Shown here: one piece after another, positions 11,839 to 23,926 of the stretch
Layout: the number at the start of each line of letters is the position of its first letter
Numbering within the stretch: position 1 is the stretch's first letter
Translations under genes and position numbers: made by a program
From: Isoetes taiwanensis
Taxonomy: Eukaryota > Streptophyta > Lycopodiopsida > Isoetales > Isoetaceae
NCBI GenBank assembly: GCA_021234155.1
Contig: JAJEKV010000027.1
Location: 4,710,623 to 4,774,622, forward strand
Reading direction: 5' to 3'
DNA length: 64,000 nucleotides
The notes under the pieces: model-generated
What the model was told of the DNA's origin: nothing
Seen by the model: the letters and a program-made list of their open reading frames with translations, nothing else
The model's database searches: none

Positions 11839-13846
11839 AAGGCAATTATATATCGGATCATGTTTGAAAATAATTTGGGGAGGAGATTCTATTTGCATGT
11901 ACAGAGATTGAACAGACAATGAACTACTGACCATTCTCGGATAACGTATCCTTTTCACAAAGAAAATAAAGGCAACACACTTTATTTGATTGATGATGGT
12001 CTAATAAGTATAAATATTATCTAATCTCGATATTATATTCAAGGTTACATATACCTCCAAGTATCAAATTTAATTTATGATAAAAGCAATTAAAAATCTA
12101 CTGCAAGTTTCAACCATCCAAGGTCAATCAGATGGTCCAATAGAGTAAGATACCATAAAGTTGCACATATCTAGTAGAAATCCATCTACTACAATTAGAT
12201 AAACGATCAATGATCATTCCACCAAGCATATTACAAGAATATGCCAAATCTATCTTGGTAACAATTGCAAAAAAGGGACAAAGGGGGGAAAAAAAGAAAG
12301 AAAGAAGATGTTAACGCACTGTGGGTTGCCACTGCAACTATACATCTATTAGTGTCTCAATTGTGAAACTACATCTATAGGTAGAATTGGAGATTAACTG
12401 ATGTTTGTAGGGTGTGTGTGCGTTATCTTTGCGTTGTTTTTTATTTAGCATTTATATACTTTTTACGAGGTGCAACGGGTATGTGCTTGCTAAGCATCTT
12501 GCAAAAGGTATCGACTTGCCAAGGATGTTAGTACAATATGTTGATGGGCGAAGTGGACTTGAGGACCTTTCTGTTATTGAAACATCTGCACTTGGATGAG
12601 TATACGTGATAGGTGAGAGATATTGAATACAGAAGATTGACATGTTCGCATTCGTTATGCTTGTTTGAGCGCATGACTATCAAAGTTGAATGATCGATGT
12701 TGACAATGTGAAGGCATACTTATACGATTGAGGGAGTCTAGACTCTTGTAACGACATAGAATTAATATTTGAGCATGAAATGCAATGGATCATTGGATAA
12801 TTTGGATCATATACATGCAGTTAGGGCACATCACTTAAACGACCAAACAGGTTCCAACTCCGAAAGGCTATACAAGCTAATCTATAAGCATTGGTTGTGA
12901 TCAACACTATTACACCACAACCTCTGATCAAAAGAAAATACATTGGTTTAAGGATGAGGTATAATAGTATCAATCTTCAACATGAATTGAGATCTCTATT
13001 TGTAGATCTCCATGTGCAGTCTAGTTTGACCCATGTGCCATCCCAATTCTGAGAATAGATTCCGAGGGCTTTCCAGAAATGTAAAGATCACTTCATTTTG
13101 ATCTATGGCAACCGAGTTATGCTGTTTCAAAGGAAGTAAACAAATATGAGAGATACGAGATCATATAGGATCATGTATGATAGGAAAGCAATGCCAAGGG
13201 TGATGAAAGGTGTAGGCATTAGAAATCTTCTTAGGCATGATAGGACGCTTGTCTCCATGGCCACGATGGAAGAATCATCATCTTCCTATGCTGGGAGATA
13301 ATGCTTGCATTCATTATCTTTCCTATATATATGATTAGTAGAAGAAAAAAAAGAAGTTTTCAGGCAAACCCAAAAATAATTACATTTGGCATCAGAAAGA
13401 GAGTTCCGGCGTGGACGCATGGGGATTGTTGGAGAGCTCTAAATTCCAGGTTGTGCATGTCTGGGGCCAAATTCATTGTGAGAATCAAAAGACCGAATTT
13501 GCAAATCAATCCTTGAGAGATGGCTGTTGGAGATGAGAAAAGCAAAGGATTGAGGGCCGAGAGCAATTAATTGAGCATAACAGGCAAAAAAAACTCCGGT
13601 GATGGGCAAAAAATCTCAGGTCCAGTGATGGCAAAAAAGCTCAGGTGAAGCTGAGGAATCCATGGACGTTTTTCTCAAACTATTCCTTCTACAACATTTG
13701 TGCAAGCAGGAGTCTCTAGTTTCAGATTCCTTGGGCATAGGCTTACAGGCAGATCTCTTCTTCAAATAACAATAGAATTAACAAAAGGAGGGGATGTTTA
13801 CCCTGTTAAATTTCAACAACAAAAATTATAAGAAGCCTCCTTGGAG
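11839..13846. other. Intergenic 3' of the GDSL gene
   Basis: AT-rich sequence with short unsupported ORFs (for example 12414-12599 and 13301-13516). The first 200-300 bases probably hold the 3' UTR of the GDSL gene. I see no other feature. Confidence 0.45.
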
Positions 13847-15481
13847 ATGCCTATGGAGGAAAAATGTTTCTTGGCGCAGCCCTTAGCGCCTGCGGCTAGG
13901 GCGGCAGCAGAGGAAGGAGGCCGCCCTCCTCTCCTTCTTTAAGATTCACCGCTGCACCTTCTTGCGGATCAAAGACCAAACCGGGTGCTAGTGGGGTTTG
14001 CTTGGGTGCTCCGCATTTATTTTGCCTTCAAAGAATTTGCGATCGATTTTGAAGCGGCTTCAAGGCGGTCTTTTGATTCAGGTTGTAAGCCACTAACGTG
14101 GCATTTTTGCTCTCAATCTTTAGAAGAATGATGATTTATATCACAATCAAAAGGCGAGAGTCTATAAGGTGGAGCCGAAATTTAAGCGAATCTTTAAAGA
14201 AAGACTTTTAGGTCTTTTCGGTCTTTCTAGTTGGATTTTCTGATCATTTGGTTTTTTTCCTCCTCTTGCTCTTTCTTTGCTAGCGTAAAGATCCGGAGGT
14301 GTTTTTCTTGGAAGAAGTTGAGTAAATTCTTGATCTCGGATTACAGCTTTATAACGTAATGTTGGGTTATTTGAGATTGCCGAGCTAGGATCTATTGTGC
14401 CAGCCGATGCTTCCATATCAAGACCGTATATCATGAGCCGAGATTTTAGGGAGAGTTCTCGTGGCTGGGCCGCGGTGTCTAGTCTACATTCTGGCCGACT
14501 GACCGGCGCGACCTCGACAATGCAAAGATCTCCTTTTGATCTCACATACGGTAATAAAATTGTATAATTTGATCATAGTTTGAAGTATAGGATTCCCAAG
14601 CAGAGGAGACCTGCCGTGTTACTCTTCATCTCTTTCCATCTTCATTTCTAGTTTTGCAAGAGGTTTTTGGAGCATTCAAGATTTGTTTGTAGCTGTGGAA
14701 AATGGGTACTTGGCTCCTATAGTACTCTGTTTAATTGAGACAGAAGAAGAGGTTGAGGGAGGCTCATGTGTTCTTTAGTTACAGACATGATTCAGATCCA
14801 GATGGGATCCTTTGTACTTAACTTATATCTGATCCATAGAGGGATCTCTGTATTGTAATTCTTCCTATCTGATTAATACAGACATTAGAGGAAAAATGAG
14901 ATCACATTTTGTCCCATTAAGGAATGCTTAAAATGCCATGTCAGCTTTTTAAAATGTCCAATAAGAGAAGAGCTCCAGTATATCTCATTCCAGTATTATG
15001 TGGCAGCTTGTTATTAATGCAGTTGCAACTAACTTCTGTAGTATCATTTTTTCATTATAACTTTTGATCCAGAACTCCGATTCAAAAACTTTTTGTAGCA
15101 ATGGGTTCGTCTTCACAAGATCTATCTAGTGATAACCCATTCATACATCTTTTACGATATAAATATATAAGAAATAAGCAAAAAATCATATTTTTTTAAG
15201 GTTAACGCATATGACCATATTGAAATACATCATAACCATATATCATTGGAAAGATCTTTTCATTCCGCATCTAATGCAACAAACGCCGCAACATTTTGAC
15301 GAGTGGATCAAAAGTTATGGGGGGAAAACAACAACAATGAAGTTGTTGGTGCTGCATTAATTGCAGTTAATAGAGGGTAGCCATTCCATTGGAGGATTCT
15401 TATGGGGATGAAATGAGATCTCAAATTTCCTCTAATGAACTTCTTTCCTTCAAAAAAAAAAAAAAAAAAAATGCCTATGGA
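13847..15481 (+). mobile_element. Poly(A)-tailed non-coding retroposon, copy 1, with 11-bp target duplication
   Basis: ATGCCTATGGA occurs at 13847-13857 and again at 15471-15481, immediately after a 20-A tail: a textbook target-primed insertion. The body starts GGAAAAATGTTTCTTGGCGC and a GC-rich region able to fold (GGCGC/GCGCC, GGCGGC/GCCGCC). It is colinear with the copy at 18306-19581, sharing the CTGCGGCTAGGGCG start, TCTATAAGGTGGAGC in the middle and CTTCA-poly(A) at the end. A MITE at 14883-15437 sits near the 3' end; without it the unit is ~1.06 kb. No ORF encodes a recognisable protein, so movement must depend on a LINE in trans. It may be an internally deleted L1-type LINE. Confidence 0.75.
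14883..15437. mobile_element. MITE nested in the retroposon
   Basis: The ends are inverted: CATTAGAGGAAA at 14883 against TTTCCTCTAATG at 15426-15437, with similarity continuing inward through GAGATC, CATTT and CCC. The insertion lies between body and tail of the 13.9-kb retroposon and is absent at the same point in the 18.3-kb copy. There is no coding capacity. The target duplication is unclear, so the superfamily is not assigned. Confidence 0.6.
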
Positions 15482-16446
15482 CATGATTCCCTCCCAAAAC
15501 AGAGGCCTAATTGATTCTTTCAATGGGCCTGCATATGAAAGCAGAGGTATCAGTTCATCAACAATGCTGTGAAAAAGCTTGATTTAGGCATGTGTCATAG
15601 TCATTTGAGGTTTTGGGTCTGTAGATCGTGTAAGCAGTGTTACGCCATATTTTGACTGTAAAAACTCGGAAGAATGTTTAGAATTAGAGGAAGATATCTG
15701 TGCGTTTGAAAATGGTGGTCTTAGACCGACACATGGATCTGGAAGCTGGGGCTACCCATGACAAAAATTGACGGTCCTTATCCTTTATTTATTGCGTATA
15801 GCAGAAATTTCTTGGCTCTGTGCTGCCTATCTAAATTTTCCCCATTTTTTAAGATCTTTCTATCTCGCTTCCGGTAGCACTATGGTCTGGGAATTTGTCC
15901 ACAAAAGTACAGATGGAATTCAATTTTTGTTGCTAGATAGGAAGAACCAAATTATAACTGTGCAAGAATTGAGAGCTCTCCCAGAGCTAAGAATTTTGCA
16001 GTCTGACAGGCATGAACCCATCGATTTTAGGAGGTCGAAATTGATCCATTCTGTGGAATTCAGACTGGATAGAGTTCCGAACATCCAAGCAATTCCACTA
16101 TAGAATTTCGCCCAGATGGAGATTAAATTCTAACGGCGAATCGCCCGGCATGCCAAGCTACACAATGAAAACTATTACTCGTGAACAACCTTCATCAACA
16201 GATTTAATTGCTTCCAGGTTAAGCTTCTATCTCTGATTTGAACGCCCAGCTTCTGTCGCCTCCATGTTTTCTGGAAACCTTGCTAGCTTGACCTTGCTAG
16301 CGGTTCCGATCAAACGTGGCTGAAGGCAGAGTCACGGGAATCCAATTTGTTGCAACGAAGGGACTTCGCAAATACCGGGCCGCACGCCAGCCAGCCAGCA
16401 GCTCCACCGCTAAAGGGTGGGCATACGCTCTTTAGTCGCCGAAACT
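15482..16446. other. Intergenic with one unrecognised ORF
   Basis: An ORF of 111 residues at 15768-16103 shows no family motif and no neighbouring exon evidence, so I do not call it a gene. Nothing else is recognised. Confidence 0.4.
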
Positions 16447-16895
16447 CCGTATATATCATCCGGGATGTGGTTTTTCCGGACAAAACAGAGTGGTTAATCC
16501 GGACATCCGGTATCGCCCAGATGGTTAATCCGGACATCCGATATCAGCCGTGGTGGTTAATCCGGACATCCGATATCGCCCAAGTGCTTAATCCGGACAA
16601 AAGTTGTTAATCCGGACAAAACCAGCGTAGAACCGCAAGCGGGCAGGGCAGAAATTTTGATCGACGCGCTCTTCCTCGCCCGTGGGCGGTTTGATCCGCT
16701 TTAAAAAGCATGTCAATCGCTTTGTATGCTCCTTTTATGCTAGATTGACGAAGAGAGGAAGAGATTTGAGGCGAAATAGAGCAGAATCGATCAAAAAAGG
16801 GCAAAAAACAGTTGGTTTTTGGGCTTGCAACTGCGCGGTTCTTGGTGGCTGATAATGGGTGTCCAGATTAACCACATCCCGGATGATAAATACGG
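16447..16895. mobile_element. MITE-like element with internal tandem array, copy 1
   Basis: The termini are CCGTATATATCATCCGGG at the left and the inverse of CCGTATTTATCATCCGGG at the right, followed by GATGTGGTT on both sides: a ~26-bp terminal inverted repeat with one mismatch. A second family member lies at 36388-36825 in the OSCA gene intron and matches internally as well, for example GAAGAGAGGAAG and TTGGTTTTTGGG. There is no transposase. Target duplications are not evident. Confidence 0.75.
16491..16620. repeat. Internal array of ~33-bp units
   Basis: GGTTAATCCGGACATCC followed by GGTATCGCCCAGA-type sequence repeats about four to five times next to the left terminus. The unit starts resemble the terminal sequence GATGTGGTTAATC, so the array probably grew from the terminus. 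Confidence 0.75.
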
Positions 16896-17442
16896 TCTTC
16901 CTTAGCTGTCGCAGTTTAGGCCCAGCTGCCCACGTGGCTGCACAGCGACAGATCGTTGAATTCACATGAAAATCAAGAAATAAGACCAGAACAGGTTTTG
17001 GATCATCCCATCCACACATAAGTAATCGAAGCCTTCTTATCTCTTTCTGCATCGATTCTCGTTACCTTTTCTGATCCCATCCACATTTATTCTGCATTTA
17101 CCAATGCTCGCTATCTTTCCTGATTGATTCCTGATAAGTAAATAGAAACATAGCAAAGAATTGACAGAGTTCTTGAATTTGAGAAACTGAACTGCTTTTG
17201 ATCATACTAAGAAGGAATTGCTTTTGATTCTAAACAGGAATTCTCTAATGATATTGATAATGATAGCATAGCACTGCTGATATATTTGAGCTTCATAACA
17301 GATGTTTGAAATATCTCTGATGGCGCACACAGACCTGCGCTGTAGCAGCTGCTGCAGGCAACCTAAATGGTCATGTGAATGACCCGGCAGCCAGCTGGTC
17401 CGCCACAGTTTGCGCAACCGTATTTATGCCCATGTAGCCATC

Positions 17443-17790
17443 GAACGTGGCAACGATGGTGAGCCGCCCACTTTAGGGGTGCTCACCTTTTGCAATGCTT
17501 TAAAATAGACCCTTATCTAAGATATTTAACATATTTAAACCCCTTTGGTGTAATATGATATTCCATACTAGGCTTTACACATATTTACCAACATAAAATG
17601 TGTCATTCCACGTTAACATCCCCTAAGCTAATAATTACCAAGGTGCACTATAACATTAGAACTAAGGAACATGCGGCCTCTCCTATTTCAATGACCACAC
17701 CATATCAAATAATATTATGTTACCTCGTACAACAACATACATGTTAATCTTTACAAAATGGTTGTAAATCTGGCGTAACACGGCCAATAA
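17443..17790 (+). repeat. Dispersed repeat B, copy 1
   Basis: AACGTGGCAA, GGGGTGCTCAC and AAGGTGCACTATAACATTAGAA occur here in the same order as in the 19733-20090 segment. Each is followed by AT-rich, non-coding sequence. The class of repeat is unknown. Confidence 0.5.
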
Positions 17791-18305
17791 CCCACTAAAT
17801 ATTTATCGCCCATCCTCAACTACCAACTCGATGTCCTTGGATCCTGTAAATCGAAACAAACCATCTAATCTCAGTTCAAATCAAACAATCAACGGTTTTT
17901 TTCAAGTTCCCTAAATGCGAGTTTTTAGAGCAATTTGTGCATTTTTATAGCCTGGTTTGTTGCAGCAGCGAGAAACTTGGGTCCAAATTAGAACCTTGAT
18001 GTCATATTGTGGTCCGATGAAGATCGACAGTGGAGAAATCAAAGCCCCACTTCCACCGAAAATGCCATTCAGGAAGAGATAGAATTTACCTTTGACCAAT
18101 GTCGAAGCGTACCAACATGTAGAAAACGTAGAAATAATATATACTCCATCACTAACCTTTATGCATACACATCCAAAGTATTGAATCTATTGCAAGTTAA
18201 GACGTGACCATATCCAATTAAAGTATCAAAGGTATCACTCTATGCTTTTTCAGAAGGAATGTAAAACACAAGAATTCTAGATTTTCAAATCCCAACAAGA
18301 AAAAC
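17791..18305. other. Intergenic, nothing recognised
   Basis: No ORF with recognisable content and no clear repeat. This segment directly precedes the second retroposon copy. Confidence 0.4.
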
Positions 18306-19581
18306 GGAAGAATATGCTTCTTGGCGCTGACGACGCCGCCTGCGGCTAGGGCGACACAGGAGAAGGGAGGCCGCCCTGATCTGCTCATTCAAGACTGCCA
18401 GGTTATCTATTTCTTGAAGCTTTCTTCAGGGCGGCGTTCTCTAGGGCTTGTAGGTAATCCACTGACGTGGTCTTTCTGCTCTAATGCTTTAAGCATTATG
18501 ATTCTTGCAATCTGAGTAAGAATACACTGAAAAGGCACATGGTCTATAAGGTGGAGCAGATCTCTGCACAGCCTTTGAGAAAAGGAAGTTTCAGTTTTGT
18601 TGGTTTTCTGCAGTCATAATTTACTCCAGGTTCTTTAAACAGATGTTTGATTCCCTCCCTGTTGCTCTTTCTTGCTAGCAGAAAGATATAGGGATGTCTC
18701 CTTGATAGGAACATAGTAGTCTGATTTGATTCTAATCTACAGATTCCTCAACCAGATATAGGATGGTATATGGAATTTTCAGAAACAGCCGAGCTAGGAA
18801 TATATTTTGAATCAGATGCTTGTGATAGATTGGCAAATACTTGGAATTTCTTAGCACTTCCTTTGCTTTTTCAATTACTGCTATGAAGCCATTCAAGCTC
18901 TGAAGCTTGAAGATAATTTGGTGCTGATGCCAAATTTTTCTTTGATACCAATCCACTGTATGGATATGGTTTGCTCAAATACTGCTACATTTGAGCTGTG
19001 TGCTAAGATCAGGTACTGATGCCTGAATTCCATTCTTGAGGTTGTATCTGGTGGTTGGGCTAATTGTCTAACCAATTCAGGCTGACTGCTATCTATTCCA
19101 ACAATGCAGCATTTTTGGGATTACATATACCATTATGTGTACTGGCCGATTAATTTGCAGGTTTGGTCAAATTTCAGGAGCTTTAGCAGTTTGAGCAGTG
19201 TGACAGATTGCTCATTTTACTATGTATTTCCTTTTCTCTTCATCTTTATTTTTGCAACAGGAGTTTGTGAGCATTCAAGGATTTAACTGCAGCTTTTGGA
19301 AAGTCTGTTCTTACTTCTATAGTATTATGGTTAGTTGAGAAGATGTTGATTCAATCCTATAGTATCAGCTGGGCATAAGAAGAAGTTGAGTGAGGCTTAC
19401 AAGTACAGAAATTGCAGTTATGATATCTTGCTATTAGAGCCTCTAATAAGTCTCGGCAAGAACAGGATGAAGAAGTTGAGATTCTCCTGTAGTAATTCTG
19501 TTCTTGTTTTGTAGCATTATACCTTTACTATATAATATAAAAATCCCCCTTACCTTCAAAAAAAAAAAAAAAAAAAAAAAA
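18306..19581 (+). mobile_element. Poly(A)-tailed non-coding retroposon, copy 2
   Basis: Colinear with the 13.9-kb copy: GCTTCTTGGCGC start, GCCTGCGGCTAGGGCGAC, AGGCCGCCCT, TCTATAAGGTGGAGC, TTGCTCTTTCTTGCTAGC, GAGCATTCAAG and a final TTACCTTC-poly(A) of 24 A. Length is ~1.28 kb. A possible target duplication (AAAAAC at both sides) merges with the A-rich tail and is not decisive. No protein-coding frame is preserved between the copies. Confidence 0.65.
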
Positions 19582-21331
19582 CATAAATGATTTTAATGTT
19601 GTGTAATACAACTAGGTGTTCCTTGATTTTTTTTTTTATTTTTTTTTGCCCATAACAAATGCTGGGCGTATTCCTCTCTCAAGCCCAAAACTAGTTCCCC
19701 TCCTAAGCTGCCCTTTTTTAATGGTTCCTGCCAACGTGGCAATACCACATGGCGACCACTAGCTCCCAGTGCCTATTTCGAGGGGGCACCCGATTTACGG
19801 GTGCTCACTTTTTTCCAATTTATTGTCTCAACAAATTTTTACCTATGCTATAAAACATGTTATTGTAGCATATGTTGTTGCCCTTGATGGTATAAACTTT
19901 TTTACCCATGGCATGAGATATGTTATCACCCCCAACGCCTTAGGCCTATTTATCAATGCCCTTAGGTATAAATATGTTATCCATTGGCATCCAGTAGTCT
20001 AAGAAATACTAAGGTGCACCATAACCTTAGAATTAGAAAAACATGATGGCACAGATACATGTTGGTGCAACGTAAATGTAACATAGAATCTCTCCATGTA
20101 CATTAGAGGCATTGCAAATTATTTCCCAAAGTGTGGAGTTGTTCATATTCAACAAGTAGCCTCGCATTATGTCTATGCATGCCTGATGTGTTTTGGCATG
20201 TTCATTTGGTCTGATAGAGCAGCCGCCACGACATGCAAGAGGTGTTGGATATCTAACTAGTGTTGCATAGTCTATTTGCTAATCTTTCATTGGCAACAAC
20301 TTTGCTCTTACCCCTACTCAACTCCACAATAAATTGTTCTACTAATAGAAGACCGGCCATACCAGCATGCCACTCTGCTCACGGCAATATTTTCTCAAAT
20401 ATTGCCATTTAAATTTTATCTATGTGATATTCAACAACAAAATGAATTTGAGCAAATGCATTTCATATTCTACGTTCTAACATATCATTCTACCAATAAA
20501 ACACATTGTTCTAACAAATCTATAGGCAAACATACATATTTTTCAAGGGGCCCATAGCAGCATCTTTAAGCTCCCAACCTAGAACAAATAAAGCATTAAT
20601 TACAACTTACTTGGCAATTTGTCCATGAAGGTCTTGAACGATAGGTCTTTCACCAAAGCTTGAACAGTTAGGCATTCTGAATTATCCACTTATATCGACA
20701 CACTCTAAGGCATTGTACAATGTCTTGGCAACCCATAAATAAGCATCCTCGGCAAAAGTAGAGGAATTAGAACCGACTTCGTGAGAGATATCAGAGCAGG
20801 AGGAAGCTCAGGAGGAAGCTGGCGAACAAAGACTAAGCAAGGTATATTTATTCAAAGTTCTCATCCCATATATATCTTGATACATGGGGACCAATGCTCC
20901 CTCTACATGTCACGCACTTGGGTTCGACCTTCAAGGGTGCACTGGCACTGCAAATTCTTGTAGTTAGTATAATTATAATTAAAAGGGATGGTTCTCTTAT
21001 AACCATCATAGTATTAAATAGTGAATACTAATGCGGTGTTGAAATTGCAAGCTAATAGAACGTAGGAGCTGCAAGACAGAGGACGGTAGTATGTTTTTCA
21101 AGAAGTGACAATGATCTATAAAACATTGAATTTAATTAATTGTCCGTAGTATCGTCTAACTAAGGCATAGTAAATGCCGTAGAATGTTGGATTAATTGAT
21201 TAACTATGAGTTTAATCAGGAAGTACTACCTTAAGGTAATTGTGTTAATTGCATGCATTTAAGCTAGTCCAGCAAGGATCATGCGAATTCCAAGGTGGGG
21301 AAATGCGTGATGCTGCAGACAGCATCAATTC
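19582..21331. other. Intergenic; includes dispersed repeat B copy 2 (about 19733-20090)
   Basis: Repeat B is recognisable by AACGTGGCAA, ACGGGTGCTCAC and AAGGTGCACCATAACCTTAGAA. The rest is AT-rich. The final few hundred bases should be the 3' interior of the element ending in the LTR at 21345, but no pol sequence remains, so that element is a deletion derivative. Confidence 0.5.
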
Positions 21332-21344
21332 AAGGTGGGGAGAA
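21332..21344 (+). other. Polypurine tract of the family-A element
   Basis: AAGGTGGGGAGAA directly precedes the LTR start TGTGACG, the usual place for plus-strand priming. It shows that the adjoining LTR is a 3' LTR on the plus strand and not a solo LTR. A near copy, AAGGTGGGGAAA, lies ~40 bp upstream. Confidence 0.75.
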
Positions 21345-21368
21345 TGTGACGTTCTAGGATAATATATG

Positions 21369-22049
21369 TGAAGAAAAATGATCAATAGAACTACTCACAA
21401 GTTTATCTATTCAAATTCTCCTTTAGGATATTTCAAGCAAATTCATTCAACTTTCAAAGACTATTAACTCAATCCCTTTATATATCTTCGACTTATGTTA
21501 TATTCATATAACCATTGAACTGCTACAGTAAAATCACTGTAGATATGGGATTGACTACAACACTGTAGCAGTGTTGATTACACCTCCGACAGCCCAAGCC
21601 CGGATCACACAAGGTCTTCCGGCATTTGCAACATCAAATTATTCGTACATAATACAAATACAATTCTTCTTTGTTTTATAGACTTCAGTCCGGCCGATAT
21701 GCCGGACCGATCGAGTATGGGTCCCATGACCTATTGGTCTTTGTGGACGTTAAAAAATCTATTCTATTCTATTCTATTCAACGTTTCTTAATTAGGAACT
21801 TTGAACCATATTCCTCCCTTAAATATATGCAAGGTGTCGTCCTTAAAATACCTGCTATGTATATTCAATGGTTCATTAACCATTGCCTTATTTTCAAATC
21901 TCAAATGTGCTTCAAGCACAACTTAGGTATAACCTAGGTCAGCTCAACTCTAGCTTAACCTGCTTAAATGATGGTCACCACAACTTAGTTGTAGTCAGAC
22001 TGTGCTCATCACTTAATCCAGCATAATTATAACATGATAATTCCTTACA
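21369..22049 (-). repeat. Copia 3' LTR (left)
   Basis: Length 681 bp against 629 bp for the right LTR. The difference is a ~55-60-bp insert at about 21716-21778 that carries GGGTCCCATGACC, TTGGTCT, GTGGACG, TAAAAAA and a CTATT repeat, i.e. the LINE 3' tail motif found elsewhere in the window. LTR promoter sequences are otherwise the same in both copies. Confidence 0.95.
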
Positions 22050-23648
22050 ATTCCCCCTTCATGTTATAATCTATGCATTGTATAGAATTTTTCAGTTCAG
22101 CAAATTTACTTTCTGGTAATGCTTTTGTCAGAAGATCTGCCAACTGTTTTGAAGTATGGACATATATTAATTTCACCAAGTTCTTTCCCACAACTTCCCT
22201 GAAAAAATGCAGTTCTAGATCAATGTTTTGATCTTTCATGGAACAATGGGTCCTTAGTCATGGCAATGCAGCTTGTGCTGTCACAATATAACTTTGTGGC
22301 TTCATTTTGACTGTACCCCAACTCTGTTAATAATCTTCTTTCCCATATCAGTTCTTTGGTTGCCAAAACAGCAGAAGCATATTCTGCTTCAGCACTAGAT
22401 AGTGCTATTGACTTCTGTTTTTTACATTTCCAAGAAACAGGAGCTCCTCCTAAGAAAGTCAAATACCTTGAAGTTGATTTTCTAGTATCCAAGTCCCCTC
22501 CCCAATCTGCATCACAATATGCTAGTAATTGTAAATTATCATTGCAAAACCTAATCCCATGATTCATGGTACCTTTTAAATATCTCGAGACCCTTTTTGC
22601 TGCTATCCAATGATCCCTTCCAGGATCATTATTGTATCTGCTCAACATGTTCACCACATAGGCAATGTCAGGCCTGGTACAATTGGCTACATATGATAAA
22701 CGCCCTATTAATGACATGTAAGGCACATTTTTCAGATCTTCTCGTTCTTCATCTGTTGAGGGGCACATTTTTGCAGAAATCTTACAACCTGGCACTATTG
22801 GGGTCTTGCAGATGTTACAATTGTTCATTTTGAATTTCTCAAGCATTCCCTCTATCTGCCCTTTCTGTGTAAGTGTCAAGGTCTTAGTTATTCTGTCCCT
22901 ATGCACTTCAATACCCAAAAATTTCTTCAGTTCGCCAAGATCTGACATTCTAAATTTATTATTCAAAATGTTTTTGCAATGCTTCAGAAACATTTATACT
23001 GCTTGACACCATTATGTTATCATCCACATAAAGAGCTAGTATACATCATTCATTTCCAATTTGATATCTATAAAGGTTTCCATCATTTTGCAACTTGTTG
23101 AACCCTTGTTCTCTGAGATAGGTATCTATGCACTTATACCATTCTCTTGGAGATTGTTTAAGTCCATACACTGCTTTATTCAACTTCCAAACCTTCCCTG
23201 ATCCCTCTTCAACTCCTGGAGGCAATTTCATGTAAATCTCTTCTTCTAAATTTGCATTCAAAAAAGCTGTATTCACATCCATATGATGAATTTCAAAATC
23301 TGTTGCATTTGCAATGGCCAATAGCATTTTAATACTATTCATTTTTACCAAAGGGGAGAATATATCTTCATAATCTTGACCATACTTCTGTGTAAAACCC
23401 TGAGCCACCAATCTGGCTTTAAATTTTGGAGTTATGCCATCTGATTCTTTTTTAATCTTAAACAACCATTTATTGCCAACAATATTCTTGTTAACAGGCA
23501 TATCAACTATTTCATATGTATTCGTCCTATTGAATGACTCCATTTCCTCCTTCATAGCCTTTATCCATTTCTTGCTATCAGGTGAAGCTATAGCTTCATC
23601 ATAGGTTTTTGGAACTGACAAGTCAAGGTGCATTAAAATTAGAATCAT
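22045..23648 (-). pseudogene. Copia reverse transcriptase and RNase H
   Basis: The RT block at 23046-23648 has WIKAMKEEMES, KARLVAQGF, FSPLVKMNSI, VNTAFLNANL and AVYGLKQSPREWY, which are copia RT signatures. A TGA at 23046-23048 and a frame change around 22993-23040 interrupt it at the catalytic LYVDD motif. The frame 22220-22993 continues with LKKFLGIEV, LTRPDIAY-like CTRPDIAYVVNMLSRY, YCDADWGGD and SSAEAEY (RNase H), and 22045-22239 adds the final VHTSKQLADLLTKALP block. The product would make cDNA of the element, but it cannot be translated as one chain here. Confidence 0.9.
22050..22060 (-). other. Copia polypurine tract
   Basis: Read on the minus strand, GAAGGGGGAAT directly abuts the 3' LTR end. 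This is the plus-strand priming site of the copia element. Confidence 0.85.
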
Positions 23649-23926
23649 TAGTATGTGTTAGTATTTCTTTAATATTTGAGTCTTCATCCTCATCATAATC
23701 AATGGTCATTTGAGGCTTAACCCCTTCATTTTCAAATCTTACCTATTTAGTGCCCTTATCAACAGTAGCAATTTCTTTACTATTGATCTTAGGCAGAATC
23801 TTATAAAATTGCTCCTCATCAAAGGAAACATCCCTGCTTATAATAATTCTTCTCTTACTGGGATCATACAGTCTATAAGCTTTTGATTGTTGATCATATC
23901 CAACTAGATATGTAATATATGCCCTG

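Noticed and set aside
14162-14545. 127-residue minus-strand ORF as a gene
   Set aside because: It lies within the retroposon and is not kept in the second copy.
15768-16103. 111-residue ORF as a gene
   Set aside because: No domain, no homologue recognised, no exon context.
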